Shown piece after piece: positions 17,821-25,337 of a DNA stretch of 40,120 bases. This DNA is from Clostridiales bacterium COT073_COT-073 (lineage in GTDB: Bacteria > Bacillota > Clostridia > Lachnospirales > Vallitaleaceae). The DNA is taken from contig RQYD01000040.1 in the NCBI GenBank assembly GCA_003858485.1, positions 1 through 40,120 on the forward strand. The letters run 5' to 3'. The translations under genes and the position numbers were made by a program. Positions within the stretch are counted from its first letter, which is position 1; the number at the start of each line of letters is the position of its first letter. The notes beneath the pieces were generated by a model. That model made no database searches, was not told where the DNA came from, and saw only the letters and a list, made by a program, of their open reading frames with translations.

Positions 17821-18492
17821 TTATTTCCCTCCTTTGCATGAAGATTCGCGAAACAACAATCTAACTTCCAGAATTTTAGTCTTTCTTTCTTTCTCTTTCC
17901 TGCTTATTTTTCCGATTAAAAGTTCGGTTGCTTTCCGGCCTAGCTGAAAAGTATCAACATCAACTGCCGACAACGGTGGATCCATGTATTCCGCTAAAGG
18001 ATAATTATCAAATGTGACAATTCCCACCTGCTGTGGTATCGCTAGTCCCTTTTGCTTTAAATATTTCAAAACATGATAAGCGATCACATTATTGGCACAT
18101 AAAAAAGCATCCGGCCTCTCCGTTTTCAGTTGCTCCTCAAGTGCTTCCGGCAGTATTTTATAATCATTCCGACAGTTTAATATAATCGGCTGTCCATTTC
18201 CTTGATCTTCTATCGCCCGGTAATATCCTTTTTCACGATTTTGGGCAAACACCGTTCCTTGATTTTCTGTGACAAATGCTACCTTCTGATAACCTTGCTC
18301 AAATAAATGCATGGTTGCCTGCCAACTTCCTGATTGATTATCGACATCCACCCAGGTCAATTCCTCTGCACGTATTGCCGGCTCTCCCAAAATCACATAC
18401 GGAAACTGCTCTTTATTTAACATTCGTAATAATTTTTCATGAACACAAGAAGATGGCAAAATCAGCCCATCCACTTTTTTTTCGTATACCAA
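17821..18492 (-). pseudogene. LacI-family transcriptional regulator, DNA-binding half missing
   Basis: The frame encodes the sugar-binding part of a LacI/GalR regulator, beginning near YEKKVDGLILPSS. It shows VAFVTENQGTVFAQNREKGY, DAFLCANNVIAYHVLKYLK and VGIVTFDNYPLAEYMDPPLS, and keeps a full C-terminus (LLFRESSCKGG). The first ~110 residues, including the helix-turn-helix and hinge, are absent. An in-frame TGA lies about 12 codons upstream of the TTG at 18492, and no ribosome binding site is visible. The upstream 400 bases contain no HTH in any frame. It ends 2 bases before the GH13 start, so it was once the local repressor of this sugar locus. Confidence 0.75.
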
Positions 18493-18606
18493 AGTACTAA
18501 TGGAAGTGCCTGCCTGTCAATGCTTCTTCTGGTCTTTTTTATTTTTTGGAATATCATTCTATTTTTTGTGCTGATTTTTGTCTAAAATTGTGCTTTGGAA
18601 AAAGAA

Positions 18607-18635
18607 AAAGTTGCACTCTCAGAAAATGCAACTTT
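18607..18635 (-). terminator. intrinsic terminator-like hairpin
   Basis: The 9-bp arms AAAGTTGCA and TGCAACTTT enclose an 11-base loop. On the minus strand the stem is followed by a T-rich stretch (TTTCTTTTTCC). It would stop transcripts coming from upstream before the regulator remnant. The rest of 18493-18893 shows no gene. Confidence 0.55.
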
Positions 18636-18780
18636 AATTCCTATTCCCGTCTTTGATTGTTAGCACTTGAATTCTTTGGTAGTAAAATTCAGATTCTTTT
18701 CGCTCCCTCTTACCAACTATTTCCTTTCCGAAACTCAGATCAAGTCTTCTTTCAAATGTAAGCTTTAACATAAATGTTTA

Positions 18781-18806
18781 AGGACTGCCTTCCGGCAGTC
18801 TTTTTT
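18781..18806 (+). terminator. plus-strand intrinsic terminator without an obvious gene
   Basis: GACTGCC (18783-18789), loop TTCC, GGCAGTC (18794-18800) and six T residues form a textbook terminator in the plus direction. No plus-strand gene lies upstream, which hints at a short plus-strand transcript from about 18640 to 18806 or at antisense control. Confidence 0.55.
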
Positions 18807-18893
18807 AACAAGTTTGCACTACTTTTTAATGTCTGATGCCAAAGTCAGGGATTATGATACCAATTTTTCCCCTCAATGTCAAAATAACTTTCC

Positions 18894-19709
18894 CTAATAT
18901 TGATCCAGCTCGATGGACTGCGCAATATCATACAAAAATCCATTTTTCTGACAATATGTCTTAATTTCCTCTGCCAGTTTTTTATCTGCTCCATACTCCA
19001 GCAAATATACTTGTAATCCATAATCCTGACATTGCTTTAAATAATCCTGAAAGTATCTCTTTTCTTCGGCTGACTTTGCCTGAAAACTACCAGTTGAAAA
19101 ATCAATGGTGGTAAATACTGTTTCCTGATTGATCCCATCTACCAAATCATTCAAATCACCCTTTTCGATTGCCGTTTTAATAAAAAAGTCACCGCCATTG
19201 ATGATAACCTGTTTTTGAGTTTCTTTAATTTGAGTAAGTATTGTTAATAGGCTCTGGTAAATCTCCGGTCTTTGGTAATAATAATAAATGTCTGCATTGT
19301 CCAGAAAAAAGCCATCAATTCCTTTTTCTACCATTTCTCTTACTTTTTGCCGAATTCTTTCTTGCCAGCAAATCTGGCTGATATCCACCCAACGCTCCTC
19401 TGGCCAGTTTTCATACATTCCCAAAACAATGCCTTGATACTTGTCATAATCTGTCCGAAAATCTTCTATTGCACCAATGTTTAAATATGAAAGCACCTGT
19501 CTGTTTCCATTTTGATGAAGAAGTGTCACTTCTTCTGCCAACAATAAATCAGCATCAATCACCAATCTGTCAATGTTCCGGCATTTCACTACTTTTTCCG
19601 CCGATAAGCCAATCAGCACCCGGTAACTTTGAGAATTGGAAGTACGGCAACTGCCGAAAATGATAAGAAGAACCCCAATTCCCATTACTATTTTACTATA
19701 TTTTTTCAA
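18894..19709 (-). CDS. GH114-like (endo-alpha-1,4-polygalactosaminidase/TM1410 family) lipoprotein
   Basis: This 271-residue protein starts with a lipoprotein signal, KIVMGIGVLLIIFGSC, with Cys21 as the likely anchor. The rest resembles the TM1410/GH114 barrel family. It shows LVIDADLL, VLSYLNIGAIEDFRTDY, KGIDGFFLDNADIYYYYQ with acidic residues at the barrel mouth, and VIINGGDFFI. These proteins are predicted glycosidases that act on galactosamine-rich polymers outside the membrane. Translation appears to start at TTG 19709 with TAGGAG 5 to 6 bases upstream; no ATG is available. The gene stands alone. Enzyme specificity is not proven by the sequence. Confidence 0.75.
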   Translation of the reverse strand: MKKYSKIVMGIGVLLIIFGSCRTSNSQSYRVLIGLSAEKVVKCRNIDRLVIDADLLLAEEVTLLHQNGNRQVLSYLNIGAIEDFRTDYDKYQGIVLGMYENWPEERWVDISQICWQERIRQKVREMVEKGIDGFFLDNADIYYYYQRPEIYQSLLTILTQIKETQKQVIINGGDFFIKTAIEKGDLNDLVDGINQETVFTTIDFSTGSFQAKSAEEKRYFQDYLKQCQDYGLQVYLLEYGADKKLAEEIKTYCQKNGFLYDIAQSIELDQY

Positions 19710-19907
19710 ACTTGCTCCTATCCATTTTCATCTTTTTTATTATTCTGTTTTTCCAAAAATCAATATACTATATATTATTCAGTACTATGTTCTCCGTTTT
19801 TGGCTAATTGCCTATCCCCGCCAATTTACCCACAGTTTTTGGATGCTCTATCCCATCCCATTTTTTATCCATACAAAACAATTAGTATAGTCCACCTAAA
19901 AAAAGGC

Positions 19908-19936
19908 AAAAAAAGGCACCAAATGCTCTTTGGTGC
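19908..19936 (-). terminator. strong intrinsic terminator (3' end of candidate sRNA)
   Basis: GCACCAAA and TTTGGTGC pair over 8 bp with a 5-base loop. On the minus strand they are followed by CTTTTTTTGCCTTTTTTT. Confidence 0.8.
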
Positions 19937-19992
19937 TATATAAAGGGTGAGGGGGAGAGTATTACTGTGTAAGAGTACTCAGCTCCTACACA
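19908..19992 (-). ncRNA. candidate small RNA of about 85 nt
   Basis: A minus-strand transcript is predicted between a sigma-A-type promoter (-35 TTGTTT, 17-bp spacer, -10 TATAAT) and a strong terminator. It would start with a 10-bp hairpin, TGTGTAGGAG/CTCTTACACA (19983-19992 and 19966-19975), with a 7-base loop. A single-stranded C-rich stretch containing CTCTCCCCCTCACCC follows (about 19942-19957), then the terminator stem. The C-rich run is complementary to G-rich Shine-Dalgarno sequences, as in Firmicutes regulatory RNAs that bind ribosome binding sites. No start codon with coding potential is seen inside. It could instead be a 3' trailer of the SDR gene, but the promoter argues against that. 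The rest of the 19710-20107 gap is AT-rich and featureless. Confidence 0.6.
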
Positions 19993-19998
19993 TTTAGA

Positions 19999-20027
19999 AT
20001 TATAACACAACTCTTTCAAAAAAACAA
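19999..20027 (-). promoter_or_regulatory. sigma-A promoter of the candidate sRNA
   Basis: On the minus strand TTGTTT (20027-20022) is followed after exactly 17 bases by TATAAT (20004-19999). The predicted transcription start, at about 19992, coincides with the first base of the 5' hairpin. Confidence 0.6.
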
Positions 20028-20107
20028 TAAATTTTTTCTAAAAAATAAAAATTTGTTCCATAAAGAAGAAATGGCCTTATTTGCCTTGCATCAAACCTTG
20101 ATTTTCA

Positions 20108-20881
20108 CTATTGAAATTTAGTCATAAACCAGTTTACAAATTTCATTGGCATTTTTCGCGCCAAAAAGGCTGACACTTTGGTCGGCTTACCGGGAATGAT
20201 AATGACCTCACCTTTTTGATATTCATCATATGCATATCTGGCCACTTCTGAAGCTGACATCATAAATTTTTCCGTTGGCAGCAAGCGTTTTGATAAATTA
20301 AATTTTGCTCTGTTGAAAAAATTGGTTCTGACCGGACCGGGGCAAAGAACGGCAATTTTCAGTTTGGTATTATTTAACTCACTGGCCAATGCCTGAGTAA
20401 AGGATAAAACATAAGCCTTGGATGCATAATAATTCGCCATTCGTGGTCCTGGTATAAAGCCAGCAATTGACGACACATTTAATACTCCGCCCTTATTTTG
20501 AAAGACCATGCGCGGCAAATAAGCCCGGGTCAAATACATCAATGCCATCACATTCAGCTGTAGCATCTCCCATTCATTTTTTAAATCAGCTTTATGGAAT
20601 TCACCATAGCTGCCAAAACCGGCATTATTGACCAAGGTATCAACTTCATAACCATTTTCTCTGGTCCAATGCACCAATTTCTTAGCGGATTCTGGCTTAG
20701 ATAAATCAGCCGGATAATAATGAACCTGTATTTTATATTGCTCTGCCAATTCCATTGAAATTTTCTTTAATTTTTCTTCATTTCTGGCGACCAAAATTAA
20801 ATTTTTAGCCTCAGATGCGTAAATTTTAGCCAGTTCCAAACCAATTCCGGTACTGGCACCGGTAATTAATACATATTGCAT
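20108..20881 (-). CDS. short-chain dehydrogenase/reductase (SDR)
   Basis: This 257-residue classical SDR carries the NAD(P)-binding TGASTGIG motif at residues 7-14, followed by LVARNEEKL. It has the structural NNAGFGSYGEF motif and the catalytic Ser (VSSIAGF) and Tyr-Lys (YYASKAY) residues, then PGPVRTNFF. The Arg in the second strand (VARNEEKL) favours NADP. The C-terminal part (KVSAFLARKMPMKFVNWFM) is amphipathic, as in SDRs related to DltE/YqjQ-like oxidoreductases. The substrate is unknown. The gene stands alone; its weak GGAAG site sits close to the ATG. Confidence 0.88.
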   Translation of the reverse strand: MQYVLITGASTGIGLELAKIYASEAKNLILVARNEEKLKKISMELAEQYKIQVHYYPADLSKPESAKKLVHWTRENGYEVDTLVNNAGFGSYGEFHKADLKNEWEMLQLNVMALMYLTRAYLPRMVFQNKGGVLNVSSIAGFIPGPRMANYYASKAYVLSFTQALASELNNTKLKIAVLCPGPVRTNFFNRAKFNLSKRLLPTEKFMMSASEVARYAYDEYQKGEVIIIPGKPTKVSAFLARKMPMKFVNWFMTKFQ

Positions 20882-21026
20882 CTTCTTCCTGCCTTTCCGC
20901 TTATCTTATTTTGGGAGTCAAAATCTCCACCGGTATAGCTTTTCAAGCCCATTTTCTCCATCAACATCTGCCATCTGTCACTTGCTGACTGCTTTTTATC
21001 AAAAGTCAAAATCCGTTAATATTTAT

Positions 21027-21063
21027 AAAAATCACTTTCTGCCGAAGGCAGAAAGTGATTTTT
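21027..21063. terminator. 17-bp perfect hairpin terminator
   Basis: Arms of 17 bases (21027-21043 and 21047-21063; core CACTTTCTGCC/GGCAGAAAGTG) pair without a mismatch around a 3-base loop. A/T runs at both ends make it bidirectional. It lies 18 bases after the stop codon of the DUF6935-like gene. The remaining 20882-21026 gap is empty. Confidence 0.8.
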
Positions 21064-21081
21064 ATATAACTGTTATTCCGC

Positions 21082-21558
21082 CTATGCCCAGGGATCATCC
21101 TTTTTCGGAATCCGAATACCGCTGACAATCCCGGCATACTCCCAAACAAAATGTTCATTTCCCTTTTGTCTTAGGATCACCGGCCTTTGGCTATCCGCTC
21201 CACCGCTTTGCAGGAAGACCTTTGTATATCCCTGTTCCATCGTATATACCCAGTCATACACATCAATGGTATAAGGCTGACTTGGAGTATAATTATTATC
21301 CGGTGTGGCTCCTCTAAAATAAGAAAACGGCAAATACGGTTTATCAATAAAACGGTCTCTGAGAAACTGTTTATCCATATTACTCAAATTTGCCGGTCCG
21401 TTTAAATAATCCAGCATTGCCAATCCATCCTCCTTATTTTCCACATAACGGCAAAAAGCTAATATCAGCAAAGCCGCTGATGCATGTGGAGTTGACAAAG
21501 GATATGCTTTTAATTCTTCCACGTTTTTAGGTAATGTTTGAAATTGAAATGTATTCAT
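21082..21558 (-). CDS. DUF6935-like hypothetical protein
   Basis: This 158-residue soluble protein has no signal peptide or membrane segment. The pattern LPKNVEELKAYPLSTPHASA, the phrase FLRDRFIDKPYLPFSYFRGA, TPDNNYTPSQPYTIDVYD and the end RIPKKDDPWA agree with a small family I recall as DUF6935, found in Clostridia. Members are often annotated only as hypothetical. GAGGGAG lies before the ATG. The gene stands alone between a strong terminator and a flavin reductase gene on the same strand. No catalytic motif is evident, and the function is unknown. Confidence 0.65.
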   Translation of the reverse strand: MNTFQFQTLPKNVEELKAYPLSTPHASAALLILAFCRYVENKEDGLAMLDYLNGPANLSNMDKQFLRDRFIDKPYLPFSYFRGATPDNNYTPSQPYTIDVYDWVYTMEQGYTKVFLQSGGADSQRPVILRQKGNEHFVWEYAGIVSGIRIPKKDDPWA

Positions 21559-21670
21559 ATTTCTCCCTCTCTTTCTTATAAAGTTGCTTCCCTAAAATCC
21601 CGGCTTATTATGCGTATTTAGAGAAGTAGTTTCCTAAAAATTGTTTTCACTAAGACGCTGTCACTTCATG

Positions 21671-22351
21671 TCAACCTCGTCCGGGACATTTTGGCTTTGG
21701 CCGTTTCGTTTTGCCTTTTTGCCCTTGTCCGTCCTCATGCTTTGATGATCTTCCTGCATCTTCCCGATTGCGGTTTGAGCGCAGCTTTTCTTTTTTTTGA
21801 ACGGAATAACCGAATTTCCCCAGTTTTTTCCCCAACGAAAAATACTGACCATGAGAATATGCCACTAAACCCATCTGATTCAAATGAAATTTCCCTTGTT
21901 CATCGATTTGTGAAGCTTTAACCGAAACATTGACCACCTCTGCCATAAACAGATCATGACTGCCCAGCCGGATGATCTGTTTCACTTTACATTCCAAAAT
22001 AACCGGACTCTCTGCAATTCCCGGTGCCTGAATAAATTGCGAATGAGTCGGAGTCAAATTCATAAGCTCAAATTTATCAACCTGTCTGCCCGAACGAACA
22101 CCGCAAAAATCAGCTGCCTTTGTTAGCTCCGGGGTAACCAGATTAACTGTAAACTCTCCGGTATCTTTAATAATATCATAGGAGTACCGCTCCGGGCGAA
22201 TGGAAATCGACAGCATCGGCGGCGAACTGCAAATAGTTCCGGCCCAGGCAATAGTAATAATATTTGGTTTTTCATTTAGCCGGCTGCAGCCTACCATCAC
22301 TGCCGGTACCGGATATAACATATTTCCCGGTTTCCAGTTCTGCCTATTCAT
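21671..22351 (-). CDS. flavin reductase-like FMN-binding protein with basic tail
   Basis: This 226-residue protein has the split-barrel flavin reductase fold. The N-terminus PGNMLYPVPAVMVGCSRLN, the segment NIITIAWAGTICSSPPMLSI with ISIRPERYSYD, and FTVNLVTPELTKAADFCGV are typical of FMN-binding flavin reductase-like proteins in anaerobes. The last ~50 residues are unusual: a Lys/Arg/Gly-rich, low-complexity tail ending KTKRPKPKCPGRG, probably disordered, which could bind nucleic acid or another polyanion. An AGAAAGG site precedes the ATG. The electron donor and acceptor are unknown. Confidence 0.85.
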   Translation of the reverse strand: MNRQNWKPGNMLYPVPAVMVGCSRLNEKPNIITIAWAGTICSSPPMLSISIRPERYSYDIIKDTGEFTVNLVTPELTKAADFCGVRSGRQVDKFELMNLTPTHSQFIQAPGIAESPVILECKVKQIIRLGSHDLFMAEVVNVSVKASQIDEQGKFHLNQMGLVAYSHGQYFSLGKKLGKFGYSVQKKEKLRSNRNREDAGRSSKHEDGQGQKGKTKRPKPKCPGRG

Positions 22352-22412
22352 AATATGCCTTTCTGATCATTGCCACAATACTTTCCCATCCATCTCTACC
22401 GGATAGTTACTT

Positions 22413-22689
22413 ACTCAACTTTCCCACAGTCTTTTTTTGCCCTATCCCGCTCTGAAGAGCGGGCACATGGGTTCCCCCGCTTTCGCCACATACTTCGTAA
22501 GATGGCTTTCGCAGCACACCCTGCTTTCGCAACTTACTTCGTAAGATTGCTATCGCAGCACACGCTTTCGCAATTTGCTTCGCAAAGTTGCTTGCGGTTG
22601 CACACCGCTTTCGCACTTTTCTGCGAAAAGATGCTTCCGCGGCACACGCCATAAAAAAGACTGTTCCAGGAAACGTGGGAAAGTTGAGT
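22413..22689. mobile_element. MITE-like element with inverted ends, target duplication and hairpin repeats
   Basis: The 277-bp element begins ACTCAACTTTCCCAC and ends with its exact complement GTGGGAAAGTTGAGT. TACTT flanks both sides (22408-22412 and 22690-22694), a clean 5-bp target duplication. Inside, after a CCCGCTCT/AGAGCGGG hairpin, four imperfect units of 41-44 bp start with GCTTTCGC at 22479, 22523, 22564 and 22607. Each centres on a small hairpin such as CTTAC-TTC-GTAAG or TTGC-TTC-GCAA. There is no transposase gene, so it would need one in trans. It separates the flavin reductase and ppk2 genes. Confidence 0.75.
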
Positions 22690-22738
22690 TACTTACTTAT
22701 ATTTTACTGCCTGCTGCCCTAAATGACAAGTATTTTCT

Positions 22739-23737
22739 TTAAAATTCTCCATTGTCTTTCATTACTTTTCCTGCATAATCCGGTACAAATTTTTGCATCC
22801 GGATATCCGGCCGGATATAATCTTTATTTTTCTCGATCTTTGGCAGCTCAAATTTTTTGCGTTTAATTTCTTCATATGGAATTTTGGACAATAAATGGGC
22901 AATACAGTTTAATCTGGCGTGTTTTTTAATATCACTTTCCACTACATTCCAAGGCGATAGATAAGTATCCGTCCGCTCAAACATACTGTCCTTGGCCATC
23001 GAATATTCCACCCATTTTTTACGGGATTCCAAGTCAATATCACTGAATTTCCAGGTTTTCAGCGGATCATCAATCCGGTCCTGCATTCTTTTTTCCTGAA
23101 CTTCATCACTGACGGAAAACCAATATTTGATCAAAATGATCCCCGAACGAATCAACATTTCCTCAAACTGCGGACAACTCCGTAAAAACTCCTGATATTC
23201 ATCTTCGGTACAAAAACCGAAAACCTTTTCCACACCGGCCCGATTATACCATGACCGGTCAAACAGAACAATTTCACCGGCGGCCGGCAAATGTTCGACA
23301 TAGCGCTGGAAGTACCATTGACTGCGTTCACGTTCAGTTGGCTTAGCCAAGGCAACCACTTTGCAAAAACGTGGATTCATATGCTCCGTAATCCGTTTAA
23401 TCGCTCCGCCTTTACCAGCCGCATCACGTCCTTCAAACAAAACCACTACTTTTAAGCCTTTTTCCCTGACCCAATCCTGAAGTTTAATCAATTCAATCTG
23501 TAATTTTCGTAATTCTTTTTCATATAGCTTGTCACTAATTCGACCAGTATTTTTAGATTTTTTCTTTTTATCCCCATCCTGATCACATTCTTCGGCGCAG
23601 TTACAGTTTTCTGCACAATCGCTTTCCTCGGCATCAACCTTTTCAAATTCCCGGTCCTCGTCTTCATACTTTTTCAGTTGAAGTTTTTCCTTCTTTAAAG
23701 TCTTTTTGTCTGCCTTTTCTTTTTTGCGTTTTTTCAT
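22739..23737 (-). CDS. polyphosphate kinase 2 (PPK2) family protein
   Basis: This 332-residue protein is a PPK2-type kinase, which moves phosphate between polyphosphate and nucleotides. The Walker A motif is GRDAAGKGG (103-111), followed by ALAKPTERERSQWYFQRYVE, the Walker B IVLFDRSWYNR (Asp160) and a lid rich in Arg (EKRMQDRIDDPLKTWKFS). The core is complete. The first ~65 residues are an extra, highly charged region: Lys-rich, then acidic with a Cys cluster (Cys41, 45, 47, 51), then Lys-rich again. That region is not part of the usual fold and may bind metal or the polyphosphate chain. AAAGGAG precedes the ATG. The class (ADP or AMP specificity) is not certain. Confidence 0.9.
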   Translation of the reverse strand: MKKRKKEKADKKTLKKEKLQLKKYEDEDREFEKVDAEESDCAENCNCAEECDQDGDKKKKSKNTGRISDKLYEKELRKLQIELIKLQDWVREKGLKVVVLFEGRDAAGKGGAIKRITEHMNPRFCKVVALAKPTERERSQWYFQRYVEHLPAAGEIVLFDRSWYNRAGVEKVFGFCTEDEYQEFLRSCPQFEEMLIRSGIILIKYWFSVSDEVQEKRMQDRIDDPLKTWKFSDIDLESRKKWVEYSMAKDSMFERTDTYLSPWNVVESDIKKHARLNCIAHLLSKIPYEEIKRKKFELPKIEKNKDYIRPDIRMQKFVPDYAGKVMKDNGEF

Positions 23738-23879
23738 CTGTACTGCTCCTTTCTCCTTACCTTAAATGATTTTATTATCTATTGAGTATTTCCGCCAGCA
23801 AACCCTGATACTTCGTAAGATTGCTTTCGGGTCACATGCTTATGCGCTTCATCATTTTGAGTCATTTCTTCTGTCAGCC

Positions 23880-23936
23880 ACCGTCAGAACAAATGCTTCG
23901 CATTTGACGCACCTTCGGTGCTCTCCTTCTGGCGGT
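23880..23936. repeat. three-way-junction DNA/RNA repeat
   Basis: Outer arms ACCGTCAGAA and TTCTGGCGGT enclose two perfect hairpins, CAAATGC-TTC-GCATTTG (23890-23906) and GCACC-TTC-GGTGC (23909-23921). The set folds into a three-way junction on either strand. Fragments of the same phrase occur near 12.88 kb and 5.72 kb. Upstream, at about 23808-23828, CTTCGTAAGATTGCTTTCG matches the units inside the 22.4 kb element. The rest of the 23738-24082 gap is AT-rich and non-coding. Confidence 0.6.
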
Positions 23937-24025
23937 GAAGCGCCGGAAAATGTAAATGTCTGCTGCGCAGCCGCTTCCATTTTCTTTACGCGCTTCATAT
24001 TATCAGTATATCAAAATCAACAAAA

Positions 24026-24076
24026 AAAGCAATAAAAAATTCCGATTCCCTGACTGATACCGACCTTTATTGCTTT
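24026..24076 (-). terminator. intrinsic terminator of the Gfo/Idh gene
   Basis: The 11-bp arms AAAGCAATAAA (24026-24036) and TTTATTGCTTT (24066-24076) pair. On the minus strand they are followed by TTTTGTTGATTTTG. The 29-base interior may pair further. Confidence 0.65.
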
Positions 24077-24082
24077 CTTTTT

Positions 24083-25072
24083 TTAATTATTATCCCCCGA
24101 TTTATGGTATAAATGGTCCATCCATTTCATCACATCCAGAGCCTGCTCCCAGTCGGCATTACTCTTCCCCATATCCAGCAGCTCTCTGACAATACTGCCC
24201 TGATAGGGCATCGCAATATGATTGGGGAAACGATAATTAAAAAGCTCAAATTCACCATTTTGCTCTAAAATTACTGCCTCCTTACCAAAAACCGAAAAAC
24301 GCAAATTGCCTTTTTCGCCGGCAATTACTACTTCCTCCACCTGCTTGTCAGCCACAAAGCACCACGATCCGGTGCCTACAATTCCATTTTCATAACGAAA
24401 GGTAGCTGTAACAGTATCATCAATGTCATAATAACCACCTTGATTGGTGACATTTCCATCCAAAGCCTGCATTTTCCCAAAGAAAAATTCCAAAATATCC
24501 AAAGTGTGAACTGCCAGATCCCAAAATTTACCGCCGCCGGACATCTCTTTCTGCAAGCGCCAAGTAAGCTCGCCACGTTTTTCCGCCTCGGTCGCCGGCA
24601 TCCAGTGTGTCACTCGCACCATGCGCACTGCTCCGATTTGACCCGAATCCAGCAAATCTTTAATACCTATAAATTTCTGTAGTCCCCGCCGATAAAAAGC
24701 TGCATATGCCGGCAAATTTTTCTGTCTGGCCTTGGCATCAATCTCCAGAGCCTGCGCATAATTCATAGTCAATGGCTTTTCAATATACACCGCTTTCCCC
24801 GCCTCCAAACACTGGATGGCAAATTCATGATGCGTATAGGGTGGTGTTGCAATATAAATAATATCAATATATTTATCGTGCAGCATTTCATCAACACTGT
24901 TAAATACTTTTGGCACTCCATGACGGAAAGCAAAACGCAGGGCTTTTTCTTTTGTTCGGTTATACACACCTTCCAGCACAGAATTAGGATTTTTATATAG
25001 TCCCGGCCCGCCTTTGATTTCTGTCACATCCCCTGTGCCTAATAATCCCCAGCAAATATTTAATCGATTCAT
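24083..25072 (-). CDS. Gfo/Idh/MocA family oxidoreductase
   Basis: This 329-residue protein is an NAD(P)-dependent sugar or inositol dehydrogenase-like enzyme. The N-terminal Rossmann domain carries WGLLGTGDVTEIKG and DIIYIATPPYTHHEFA. The family's EKP motif is seen in YIEKPLTMNYAQA, its Lys being the catalytic residue. The C-terminal domain has FWDLAVHTLDILEFFFGK, with the conserved Asp-x-x-x-His. AAGGAG lies 5 bases before the ATG. The gene stands alone with its own terminator, and the substrate cannot be predicted. Confidence 0.88.
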   Translation of the reverse strand: MNRLNICWGLLGTGDVTEIKGGPGLYKNPNSVLEGVYNRTKEKALRFAFRHGVPKVFNSVDEMLHDKYIDIIYIATPPYTHHEFAIQCLEAGKAVYIEKPLTMNYAQALEIDAKARQKNLPAYAAFYRRGLQKFIGIKDLLDSGQIGAVRMVRVTHWMPATEAEKRGELTWRLQKEMSGGGKFWDLAVHTLDILEFFFGKMQALDGNVTNQGGYYDIDDTVTATFRYENGIVGTGSWCFVADKQVEEVVIAGEKGNLRFSVFGKEAVILEQNGEFELFNYRFPNHIAMPYQGSIVRELLDMGKSNADWEQALDVMKWMDHLYHKSGDNN

Positions 25073-25337
25073 TTAAACTCCTTTTTATTTTCATTCATTT
25101 TTGAATTTTTTTCAAGTTCATCCGGAAATTGTCAGCCCCTATGATTCAAGGCAAATCTTCAATTTCTGAGATTCATTAAATTTATCGGAGCTTTTTCAGT
25201 AAAATTAAATAAAAGTTCATATCCGTCCCTAGTAAAATCAGCCTAGGTTATCAGTTAATAATCCGTTCTTTCCTTTTTCACAACTTATGCATCAGATTGC
25301 CGGGGATCAGACTTTTATATTTGTGCATTTCTAATTG

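Noticed and set aside
22479-22650. Repeated units at 22.4 kb considered as a CRISPR array
   Set aside because: The units are imperfect and adjacent with no unique spacers. They lie within transposon-like ends and no cas genes are nearby.
22407-22652. 81-codon minus-strand frame across the MITE-like element
   Set aside because: Its repetitive Ala/Lys/Arg product simply mirrors the hairpin units and has no separate coding signal.
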